In this document: positions 15,342-22,051 of the stretch, piece after piece | Numbering within the stretch: the first letter of the stretch is position 1 | Layout: each line of letters begins with the position of its first letter | Assembly: GCA_902797405.1 (NCBI GenBank) | Contig: CADBSP010000155.1 | Location: 1-27,616 of the forward strand | Reading direction: 5' to 3' | DNA length: 27,616 bases | Source of the DNA: an uncultured Eubacteriales bacterium | GTDB taxonomy: Bacteria > Bacillota > Clostridia > Peptostreptococcales > Anaerovoracaceae | Notes under the pieces: generated by a model | Told to the model about the DNA's origin: nothing | Seen by the model: the letters and a program-made list of their open reading frames with translations, nothing else | The model's database searches: none | Translations under genes and position numbers: made by a program

Positions 15342-16850
15342 ATGGAAGACACAATCGTTGCAATAGCCAGTGCCGCAGGAGAAGGCGGAATAGGAATAAT
15401 AAGAATAAGCGGAGAAAAATCAAAAGATATCCTTCGCGATATTTTTGTGCCCATCCTTCATAAAAAAGAAGATGAGAAATCTTTAGGTGAAGAGAAAAAT
15501 AAAGATGTAGATAAAAACGAAATAAGTACATTTGATGATATTAATAATGCCAGGAAGCTTATTTACGGAAATATTGTTGACCCGGATAGTCAATCTATTA
15601 TCGACGAAGTTCTGGCGGTCTACATGCCCTCCCCCGGGACTTATACGAAAGAAGACATCGTTGAGATAGATTGTCACGGTGGATCCACGACTCTGGCAAA
15701 AGTACTTCAACTTATAATAAGACGTGGCGCACGATTGGCAGAACCAGGGGAGTTCACAAAGAGGGCTTTCCTAAATGGAAGAATAGATCTTAGCCAGGCA
15801 GAGGCCGTGCTTGATGTCATTAATGCGAAGACCGATGATTCTCTGACTGTAGCAGTAAGGCAGCTCCAGGGTAAGTTCTCTGAAGAAATAAAAGAGCTTA
15901 GACGGAATTTAACCGATATCCTGGTGGACGTGGATGTTAATATCGACTATCCCGACGAGGACATAGAGGAGATAACATATAGAAGTTTAGAAGAAAGATT
16001 GGAAATAACCCTTTCACATATTAACGAGCTTTTATCAAGCGCAAAAACAGGGAAGATTCTAAGAGAAGGGTTAAAGGTCGCAATAGTTGGAAAACCAAAT
16101 GCCGGCAAGTCATCCCTTCTAAATCTTTTGCTAAAGGAGTCCAGAGCTATAGTCACGGATATTCCGGGAACAACCAGGGATACCATAGAAGAGTTCGCAA
16201 ATATCCGGGGAGTTCCTGTTAAACTGACGGATACCGCTGGAATTAGAGAGACCACAGACCAAATAGAGAAAATAGGAATCGAGAGATCCAAGCAAAGCCA
16301 GGAGGAATCGGACTTAACTATTTTAATGGTTGACCTTTCTGATGCAAAGGATGAGCTAGCTTTTGATGATGAGGTTAAGTCTCTAATTAAAAATGCAGTT
16401 CCTGAAAAAACAATTCTCCTATTTAATAAAAAAGATAAGATAGATGAAGAAACCAGCAAAAAGATAGAAGAAGAAATTGAAAAGCTTTCCAATAATGAGG
16501 GACAGCCCTTTGCTGAATACCTAAGCTGCTCCCTTCTTAATAATAATGATGACGTTAGGAGGATTGAAGACGCCATTTTTAGAATGTCAGGCTATGCACC
16601 TGTTGAAAAGAAGGAAAGTAAATCAAGAAGGGATTCTTCTGTTGTAACCAACGTACGCCATAGAGCGATGCTGGAATGTGCAGCAAAATCAATAGAGGAC
16701 GGAATTGTCTCATTAAGGATGGGAGCGCCGCTGGAGCTGATAGAAATAGATGTTAGAAATGCCTACGAGCACCTGGGATTTATTACAGGTGACTCAGTAC
16801 AGGATGACATAATAGATGAAATCTTTAGCAGATTTTGTTTGGGAAAATAA
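15342..16850 (+). CDS. mnmE: tRNA uridine-5-carboxymethylaminomethyl(34) synthesis GTPase MnmE
   Basis: A 502-residue GTPase that works with MnmG to modify the wobble uridine of several tRNAs. The N-terminal folate-binding domain starts DTIVAIASAAGEGGIGIIR and includes EDIVEIDCHGG. The G domain has G1 GKPNAGKSSLLN, G2/G3 TDIPGTTRDT and DTAGIRET, and G4 NKKD. The protein ends FCLGK, with the catalytic Cys of the MnmE C-terminal motif. ATG 15342 is chosen because family similarity starts there; the upstream in-frame extension runs through the jag terminator. It is somewhat longer than the usual 450-460 residues because of a charged insert at about 41-65. mnmG follows after 36 bp. Confidence 0.96.
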   Translation: MEDTIVAIASAAGEGGIGIIRISGEKSKDILRDIFVPILHKKEDEKSLGEEKNKDVDKNEISTFDDINNARKLIYGNIVDPDSQSIIDEVLAVYMPSPGTYTKEDIVEIDCHGGSTTLAKVLQLIIRRGARLAEPGEFTKRAFLNGRIDLSQAEAVLDVINAKTDDSLTVAVRQLQGKFSEEIKELRRNLTDILVDVDVNIDYPDEDIEEITYRSLEERLEITLSHINELLSSAKTGKILREGLKVAIVGKPNAGKSSLLNLLLKESRAIVTDIPGTTRDTIEEFANIRGVPVKLTDTAGIRETTDQIEKIGIERSKQSQEESDLTILMVDLSDAKDELAFDDEVKSLIKNAVPEKTILLFNKKDKIDEETSKKIEEEIEKLSNNEGQPFAEYLSCSLLNNNDDVRRIEDAIFRMSGYAPVEKKESKSRRDSSVVTNVRHRAMLECAAKSIEDGIVSLRMGAPLELIEIDVRNAYEHLGFITGDSVQDDIIDEIFSRFCLGK

Positions 16851-16886
16851 AAGAATTAAAAAGTGGAATTAAAATAGAAGAATAAA

Positions 16887-18782
16887 ATGGAAAACTATTT
16901 AATGGGAGAATACGATATTGTTGTTATAGGCGCGGGTCATGCAGGATGCGAAGCAGCCCTTGCTTCCGCTCGCCTTGGAAACAAAACCATAATGTTTTCC
17001 ATCAATCTGGAATCAATCGCCATGATGCCTTGCAATCCTGCTATTGGAGGAACCGGAAAAGGCCACCTGGTTAGAGAAATAGATGCCTTAGGTGGCGAGA
17101 TGGGAATAAATATAGATAAGACATTTATCCAGAGCAGAATGCTTAATACTGCCAAGGGTCCTGCCGTTCATTCTCTAAGAGCCCAGGCGGATAAGGCCTG
17201 GTATCACAGGGAGATGAAAAAGACTATTGAAGCGCAGCCTAACCTTGACATAAAGCAGGATGAAATCGTTAAGCTCATGGTCGAGGATCAAAAGGTCATT
17301 GGCGTAATAACCAGGACAGGAGCATTTTATAAAGCAAAGGCAGTAATAATTGCAACGGGTACTTTTTTACGCGGTAAGATTTTTATTGGAGACAGCGTAA
17401 CGCCAAGCGGACCAAACGGACTTGCGCCTGCAAATCTGCTTGCGGATGATTTAAAGAGCCTTGGACTGGAGCTTAGACGTTTTAAAACAGGAACGCCGGC
17501 GAGAGCCCTTGCGGATACCTTTGATTATTCCCAAATGACCGAACAAAAGGGAGATCCTGAAATAGTCCCCTTCTCTTTTATGAATGACAATTTGGAAAGA
17601 GAGCAAATATCATGCTGGTTAACATATACTAACGAAAAGACTCACGATGTTATAAGAGCCAACTTCCACCGCTCCGCCCTTTTCGGTGGACAAATAGAAG
17701 GAATCGGACCAAGGTATTGCCCTTCAATAGAAGATAAGGTAAATAGGTTTGCCGATAAGGAAAGACATCAACTTTTTGTCGAGCCAGAGGGTTTGGATAC
17801 AAATGAAATGTATATCCAGGGAATGAGTTCCAGTCTTCCGGAGGATGTCCAAAGAGATTTTTATCATACGATAGCAGGACTCGAGAATATAACAATAACC
17901 CGACCTGCATATGCGATAGAATATGACTGCATAAATCCCCTCACCCTTAAACCCAGTTTGGAGAGCAAAGTAATCGAAGGACTTTTTTGCGCCGGACAGT
18001 TTAACGGAAGCTCCGGTTACGAAGAAGCCGCAGCGCAGGGATTAATGGCAGGAATAAATGCCTCAATGGAAATAAATGGAAAAGAACCGGTGGTCCTCGG
18101 AAGAAACGAGGCTTATATTGGCGTTCTAATCGACGATTTAGTGACTAAAGGTACCAATGAACCTTACAGAATAATGACCAGCAGAGCGGAATATAGGCTG
18201 CTTCTCCGCCAAGACAACGCTGACGACAGATTAACAGAGCTGTCTTATAGGGTTGGACTTGCGACTGAAGAGAGATATAAGAGATATATTTCAAAGAAAG
18301 AAGAAGTTCAAACTGAGAGAAAAAGATTGGAAGAAACTCTCGTAAAACCGGATGTGGCAAACAGCTTCCTGGATAAATTTGGAAGCGCCCCCCTCTCCAG
18401 AAGTATCAGTCTGGCTGAGCTTCTAAAGAGACCTGAGATTACTTATGAAAACATGGAAGAGATAGATGGTAATAGACCCTCCCTCTCCCATCACGCCAAA
18501 GCCCAGATTGCTGTAGAAATCAAGTATAGCGGCTATATAGAAAAGCAGAAAGAACAGGTTGAGAAGTTTAAGAAGATGGAAGGTAAAACGCTACCTGAAG
18601 ATATTGACTATTTGAACCTGGAAGGACTTAGGATAGAAGCTGCGCAGAAATTGGACAGCATGAGACCAAGATCAATCGGGCAAGCATCCAGAATATCAGG
18701 TGTATCCCCTGCTGATATAAATGTCCTTCTGGTATATTTGGAAAAGAAGAGAAGAAATAATAAAGAAAGACAGGATGATTAA
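16887..18782 (+). CDS. mnmG: tRNA uridine-5-carboxymethylaminomethyl(34) synthesis enzyme MnmG
   Basis: A 631-residue FAD protein that forms the active complex with MnmE. The N-terminal FAD motif is VVIGAGHAGCEAALASARLG. Conserved blocks include CNPAIGGTGKGHLVREIDA with its catalytic Cys, GTFLRGKIFIG, RRFKTGTPAR, the second conserved Cys in YDCINP, and GLFCAGQFNGSSGYEEAAAQ. The C-terminal helical domain contains RAEYRLLLRQDNAD and ends SGVSPADINVLLVYL. Length is typical. ATG 16887 has a weak AGAAG site; ATG 16902 would remove only five residues and is also possible. It lies 3 bp before rsmG. Confidence 0.97.
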   Translation: MENYLMGEYDIVVIGAGHAGCEAALASARLGNKTIMFSINLESIAMMPCNPAIGGTGKGHLVREIDALGGEMGINIDKTFIQSRMLNTAKGPAVHSLRAQADKAWYHREMKKTIEAQPNLDIKQDEIVKLMVEDQKVIGVITRTGAFYKAKAVIIATGTFLRGKIFIGDSVTPSGPNGLAPANLLADDLKSLGLELRRFKTGTPARALADTFDYSQMTEQKGDPEIVPFSFMNDNLEREQISCWLTYTNEKTHDVIRANFHRSALFGGQIEGIGPRYCPSIEDKVNRFADKERHQLFVEPEGLDTNEMYIQGMSSSLPEDVQRDFYHTIAGLENITITRPAYAIEYDCINPLTLKPSLESKVIEGLFCAGQFNGSSGYEEAAAQGLMAGINASMEINGKEPVVLGRNEAYIGVLIDDLVTKGTNEPYRIMTSRAEYRLLLRQDNADDRLTELSYRVGLATEERYKRYISKKEEVQTERKRLEETLVKPDVANSFLDKFGSAPLSRSISLAELLKRPEITYENMEEIDGNRPSLSHHAKAQIAVEIKYSGYIEKQKEQVEKFKKMEGKTLPEDIDYLNLEGLRIEAAQKLDSMRPRSIGQASRISGVSPADINVLLVYLEKKRRNNKERQDD

Positions 18783-18785
18783 AGG

Positions 18786-19550
18786 ATGAACAATAGTGCG
18801 GAAGGTCCAACTAAATATGAAACTCGTGAAACCGTTGAAATTACAGAGGTTTTGGATTCTTTTGGCATATCCTGCTCCCCTACCCAAGCTTTTCTTTTAT
18901 GGTCATATATGAAGAAGGTTTTGGAATGGAACGAAAAGGTTAATTTAACTGCCATAAAGGATGAGAAGGAATTCATGGTGAAGCATTATGCCGATTCCCT
19001 AGTCCTTATAAATGAACCTATTTATTCAGAGGCCACGAAGATTATAGATGTTGGAACCGGCGGAGGATTTCCGGGCGTTCCCCTAGCTATAATGAATCCC
19101 GAAAAGGAATTCGTGCTACTGGATTCCTTGGATAAGCGCCTTAAAATAATCGATAATATTTGCGAAGTAATCGGCAAAGAAGACTCAGCGTCAAAAGTAT
19201 CCAATGTCTCCACCCTTCACCAAAGGGCCGAAGACGCAGGCCAAAACCCCGCTTACAGAGAAACCTTTGATTTATGTGTGTCCAGAGCTGTGGCAGACCT
19301 ATCGGTGCTTTCAGAATATTGTCTCCCCTTCGTTAAACCCGGAGGATATTTTGTTGCATATAAGAGCAGAAACATTGATGAGGAATTACTCAATGCAAAG
19401 AAAGCTATAAACTCCCTGGGAGGATCTACACAAGATATGATTATTAGGGAAACTCCTACGGGTCAAACACTTTTATTCATTAAGAAAATCAAATCAACCC
19501 CTTCTAAATATCCCCGCCGACCAGGCGAACCAAGACGAAAACCCTTATAA
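18786..19550 (+). CDS. rsmG: 16S rRNA (guanine(527)-N(7))-methyltransferase RsmG
   Basis: A 254-residue SAM-dependent methyltransferase that modifies G527 in the 16S decoding region; its loss gives low-level streptomycin resistance in other bacteria. The SAM-binding motif is IIDVGTGGGFPGVPLAI, followed by LLDSLDKRLKIID. The family block VNLTAIKDEKEFMVKHYADS precedes it, and the later block CVSRAVADLSVLSEYCLPFV fits. The N-terminus has about 15 extra polar residues. It begins 3 bp after mnmG, so the pair is probably coupled. Its stop codon directly abuts the first parS site. Confidence 0.95.
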   Translation: MNNSAEGPTKYETRETVEITEVLDSFGISCSPTQAFLLWSYMKKVLEWNEKVNLTAIKDEKEFMVKHYADSLVLINEPIYSEATKIIDVGTGGGFPGVPLAIMNPEKEFVLLDSLDKRLKIIDNICEVIGKEDSASKVSNVSTLHQRAEDAGQNPAYRETFDLCVSRAVADLSVLSEYCLPFVKPGGYFVAYKSRNIDEELLNAKKAINSLGGSTQDMIIRETPTGQTLLFIKKIKSTPSKYPRRPGEPRRKPL

Positions 19551-19566
19551 CGTTTCACGTGAAACA
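19551..19566. promoter_or_regulatory. parS: parS site 1
   Basis: The 14-bp core GTTTCACGTGAAAC is perfect; only the first of the 16 bases differs from TGTTTCACGTGAAACA. It directly follows the rsmG stop codon and lies outside the tandem units. Confidence 0.93.
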
Positions 19567-19620
19567 TTAGAGACTTCTCGAACGCCGTGCCTGGGCACAT
19601 GTTTATATGTTCTTATCAAA

Positions 19621-19636
19621 TGTTTCACGTGAAACT
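19621..19636. promoter_or_regulatory. parS: parS site 2
   Basis: The 14-bp core GTTTCACGTGAAAC is perfect; only the last of the 16 bases differs (T instead of A). It lies in unit A. Confidence 0.93.
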
Positions 19637-19678
19637 ATTGGATATTGCAATAAACAAATGCCCGGCACTTGCTTCTCC

Positions 19679-19798
19679 AAAATTTGCAACAATAGTCAAT
19701 AAAATTAAAGCACCTCCGTGGAGTTGTCACGGGGGCCCCATCCCCTGGTCAACTCCATACGAAGGTTTTTAATTTTATTGAATTGTTGTATAAATTTT
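19679..19798. repeat. Long near-palindrome (hairpin) of unit A
   Basis: The left arm 19679-19726 and right arm 19750-19798 are complementary over most of their length, with small bulges. Paired segments include AAAATTT / AAATTTT, CAACAAT / ATTGTTG, CAATAAAATTAAA / TTTAATTTTATTG, and GGAGTTG / CAACTCC. The central part adds GGGG / CCCC. Such a structure could extrude as a cruciform, form a long RNA hairpin, or be a miniature-element relic. Confidence 0.85.
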
Positions 19799-19842
19799 CT
19801 CGAACGCCGTGCCTGGGCACATATTTATATGCTCTTATCAAA

Positions 19843-19858
19843 TGTATCACGTGAAACT
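19843..19858. promoter_or_regulatory. parS: parS site 3 (one core mismatch)
   Basis: It reads TGTATCACGTGAAACT, so one base of the left half-site is T to A compared with the other copies. It may bind ParB more weakly. Confidence 0.75.
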
Positions 19859-19899
19859 ATTGGATATTGCTATAAACAAATGCCAGATACTTACTTCTC

Positions 19900-20018
19900 A
19901 AAACTTGCAACAGTTATCAATAAAACAAAAAGCACCTCCGTGGAGTTGTCACGGGGACCCATCCCCAGGTCAACTCTAAACGAAGGTTTTAATTTTATTG
20001 AATTGTTGAGTAAAATTT
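19900..20018. repeat. Long near-palindrome (hairpin) of unit B
   Basis: It has the same design as in unit A: left arm about 19900-19949 and right arm about 19971-20018. Pairing is kept for GAGTTG / CAACTC, GGGG / CCCC, CAATAAAA / TTTTATTG and CAAC / GTTG, but it is less perfect than in unit A. Confidence 0.8.
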
Positions 20019-20080
20019 CTCGCGCGCCGCACCTGGGCACATGTTTATATGTTTTCACAAATGTTTCACGTGAAACAACT
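20019..20080. repeat. Partial tandem unit C
   Basis: It repeats only the first ~60 bp of the unit: the CTCG..CGCCG start (here GC-richer), CTGGGCACATGTTTATATG and a perfect parS. It then diverges into the AT-rich region before parA. Confidence 0.85.
20062..20077. promoter_or_regulatory. parS: parS site 4 (perfect 16-mer)
   Basis: An exact TGTTTCACGTGAAACA, about 100 bp before the parA start. ParB bound here could also act on parA expression. Confidence 0.96.
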
Positions 20081-20096
20081 AATATAATAAATAATG

Positions 20097-20125
20097 TGGA
20101 AAACAGATATTATGTGATGTATAAT
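20097..20125 (+). promoter_or_regulatory. Possible parA promoter
   Basis: A perfect -10 TATAAT (20120-20125) lies 17 bp after TGGAAA (20097-20102), a weak -35. It is 52 bp before the parA start. Confidence 0.45.
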
Positions 20126-20177
20126 GAAGAAGCAAACCTGTTATTGGGAAAGAGATTTATGAAGCGGAGGTGCAAAA

Positions 20178-20948
20178 TTGGGAAAGGCTATAGCTATTTT
20201 TAACCAAAAGGGAGGCGTTGGAAAAACAACGACCAACATTAATCTGGGGGCTTGCCTGGCACTAAAAGGAAAAAAGATTCTTATCCTGGATATGGATCCT
20301 CAGGGGAATACCACCAGTGGCATAGGAATACAGAAGAAAACCCTGGATTACACCGTCTATGATCTTTTGATAGATGATGATTTCGATACAGATGCAGCGA
20401 TTTTAGAGACTGCGGTTAAAGGATTGGATATTATACCTGCCAGCGTTGATTTGGCCGGTGCTGAAATAGAGCTCGTTAGAATAGAAGGAAGAGAGAGAAG
20501 GCTCAGAAGAGCAATTGATAAGGTCAGGGACAGATATGACTTTATATTCATAGACTGTCCGCCTTCCTTGGGACTCCTTACAATTAATGCTTTAACGGCG
20601 GTTGAAACAGTGCTCATTCCTATACAATGCGAATTCTACGCATTGGAAGGCGTGAGTCAGCTGGTTAATACGATTGAACTCGTAAGAAGCAATTTGAATC
20701 CCGGACTGGAAATAGAAGGTGTTGTTCTCAGTATGTTCGATGGAAGAACTAATCTTTCCGTTCAGGTAGTTCAGGAGGCAAAGAAGTATTTTGGTTCAAA
20801 GGTATATTCCACCATCATTCCGAGGAACGTCAGATTGGCCGAAGCTCCGAGCTATGGAATGCCAATTATTCAATACGATCCTAAATCCAAGGGTGCGGAA
20901 GCCTATGTGGAATTTGCTAAAGAATTTCTGGAGAGAGAGGGCGAATAA
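20178..20948 (+). CDS. parA: Chromosome partitioning ATPase ParA/Soj (TTG start)
   Basis: A 256-residue ParA-type ATPase that binds DNA as an ATP dimer and is cycled by ParB during origin segregation; in Bacillus its relative Soj also regulates DnaA. The deviant Walker A motif is KGGVGKTTTNINLG near the N-terminus. Walker A' is LILDMDPQGNTTSG and Walker B is FIFIDCPPSLGLLTINAL. TTG 20178 is chosen because GGAGGT lies 6 bases before it and no nearby in-frame ATG fits. The stop overlaps the parB start (TAATG), so the two are coupled. Length is typical. Confidence 0.97.
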   Translation: MGKAIAIFNQKGGVGKTTTNINLGACLALKGKKILILDMDPQGNTTSGIGIQKKTLDYTVYDLLIDDDFDTDAAILETAVKGLDIIPASVDLAGAEIELVRIEGRERRLRRAIDKVRDRYDFIFIDCPPSLGLLTINALTAVETVLIPIQCEFYALEGVSQLVNTIELVRSNLNPGLEIEGVVLSMFDGRTNLSVQVVQEAKKYFGSKVYSTIIPRNVRLAEAPSYGMPIIQYDPKSKGAEAYVEFAKEFLEREGE

Positions 20949-21877
20949 TGGCTAAGGATCCGAAGAAAAGAGGATTGGGAATGGGGCTTGGGGCCTTGTT
21001 TGAAAACAGCAATCCGGTAGAAATCACCCCTGCAGTAAGGGAAAAATCTCCTTCTAATAAAAAGTCCCAGAAAGAAGCATCAAAGGACGATTTGGGAGAA
21101 AATGCCATTTTATACATAGGACTAAACGATATAAAGCCTAATGCCAATCAACCGAGGAAAAACTTTGATGAGGAGAAGATAGAGGACCTTGCTAATTCAA
21201 TATTGGAGCATGGTATTATTCAACCCATCATCGTCAGAAAGGCTAAGGTTGGCTATGAGATAGTTGCGGGGGAAAGAAGATTTAGGGCAGCCAGAAAGGC
21301 TAAATTGAAAAAGGTTCCTTGCATCGTCAGAGATTTTTCTGACGAGGAAAATATGCTTATAGCTATTATCGAAAATATGCAGAGAGAGGATCTGGATCCT
21401 ATTGAAGAGGCAGAAGGTATCAATCAAATGATAGAAACCTTCAATCTCACCCAGGAACAGGTATCCAAAAGCATCGGAAAATCCAGGCCGCATATAAGCA
21501 ATACCTTGAGACTTCTTACTCTTTCCGATGAAATAAAAGAGATGCTTTCCAGGGGAGAAATATCCCCGGGCCATGCTAGAGCAATATTATCGGTTAATGG
21601 CGATGGAAAACGACTGGCTCTTGCAAAGAAGATAGTTGAAGAGGGGCTTTCTGTCAGGGAGGCAGAAAAGATTTCCTCAGGGAAAGCGGTTAAGAAAACC
21701 AGGCCCAAGCCCAGGCCAAAGAACAAGGAAATAGCATGGGTTGAAGAAGAATTAAAGGAAATACTCGGCACGAAGGTGAACATAGTGGCAAGCAAAAAAG
21801 GAGGAACCATCGAGCTGGAGTACTATAGTGTCGAAGAGTTAAACCGGTTGATAGACATATTAAGAATGCTGAAATAG
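20948..21877 (+). CDS. parB: Chromosome partitioning protein ParB/Spo0J
   Basis: A 309-residue CTP-dependent clamp that loads at parS, spreads, and recruits SMC. The N-terminus has the ParA-stimulating basic peptide (KKRGLGMGLGAL). The CTPase domain shows NQPRKNFDEEKIEDLANSI, IVRKAKVGYEIVAGERRFRA (the GERRFRA motif) and ENMQREDLDPIEEAEG. The helix-turn-helix region is EQVSKSIGKSRPHISNTLRL, followed by GHARAIL. The C-terminal dimerisation segment ends RLIDILRML. Its four likely binding sites lie just upstream of parA. It ends before a terminator-like hairpin at 21984. Confidence 0.97.
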   Translation: MAKDPKKRGLGMGLGALFENSNPVEITPAVREKSPSNKKSQKEASKDDLGENAILYIGLNDIKPNANQPRKNFDEEKIEDLANSILEHGIIQPIIVRKAKVGYEIVAGERRFRAARKAKLKKVPCIVRDFSDEENMLIAIIENMQREDLDPIEEAEGINQMIETFNLTQEQVSKSIGKSRPHISNTLRLLTLSDEIKEMLSRGEISPGHARAILSVNGDGKRLALAKKIVEEGLSVREAEKISSGKAVKKTRPKPRPKNKEIAWVEEELKEILGTKVNIVASKKGGTIELEYYSVEELNRLIDILRMLK

Positions 21878-21983
21878 CTCTTTAGGGAAAGGGCTAGAAA
21901 CGCGGTCTTTGATGGGAAAATTTGCCATAGGCATTGAGATTGATAGGCCAGACCTGCGCAGCACTAAAAACAAATAATTAAGG

Positions 21984-22027
21984 AAAAATAGCGGATAGTA
22001 TGATATAATATTATGCGCTATTTTTTT
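21984..22027 (+). terminator. Terminator-like hairpin after parB, with a promoter in its loop
   Basis: The arms AAAAATAGCG (21984-21993) and CGCTATTTTT (22016-22025) are perfectly complementary and are followed by further T residues. The 22-base loop contains an extended -10 promoter. The hairpin probably ends parAB transcription. Confidence 0.65.
22001..22009 (+). promoter_or_regulatory. Extended -10 promoter for the gdpP-rplI-dnaB group
   Basis: TGATATAAT matches the extended -10 pattern TGnTATAAT exactly. The matching -35 region (about 21981-21986, AGGAAA) is poor, as is common for extended -10 promoters. The start would be near 22016, about 35 bp before gdpP. Confidence 0.6.
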
Positions 22028-22051
22028 GTAGCAGGTGGGTAAATAAGAATT

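Larger units (their letters stand above)
19577..19798. repeat. Tandem unit A (222 bp), with parS and long palindrome
   Basis: The unit begins CTCGAACGCCGTG and includes a small palindrome (GTGCC TG GGCAC, 19587-19598), parS site 2, a spacer, and the long palindrome at 19679-19798. It is followed at once by unit B, which repeats the same order with scattered substitutions. Confidence 0.9.
19799..20018. repeat. Tandem unit B (220 bp), with degenerate parS and long palindrome
   Basis: The second copy of the ~221-bp unit also begins CTCGAACGCCGTG. It carries parS site 3 with one changed core base and a second long palindrome at about 19900-20018. Left-arm elements such as CACCTCCGTGGAGTTG are identical to unit A, while the right arm and loop have changed. 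Confidence 0.9.
19551..20177. other. 627-bp centromere-like region between rsmG and parA
   Basis: I see no real protein gene here. The region contains four parS-like sites, two full and one partial copy of a ~221-bp tandem unit, two long near-palindromes, and AT-rich sequence leading into parA. Each is listed separately. Open frames across it arise from the repeats and contain translated parS (for example NVSRET). Confidence 0.85.

Noticed and set aside
19577..20080. CRISPR array
   Set aside because: The repeats are ~221 bp long and contiguous, without short repeats separated by unique spacers, and no cas gene is present.
19718..20203. A 161-codon open frame on the plus strand across the repeats, overlapping the parA start
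   Set aside because: It reads through tandem units and parS sites, has no ribosome site, matches no family, and ends inside parA.
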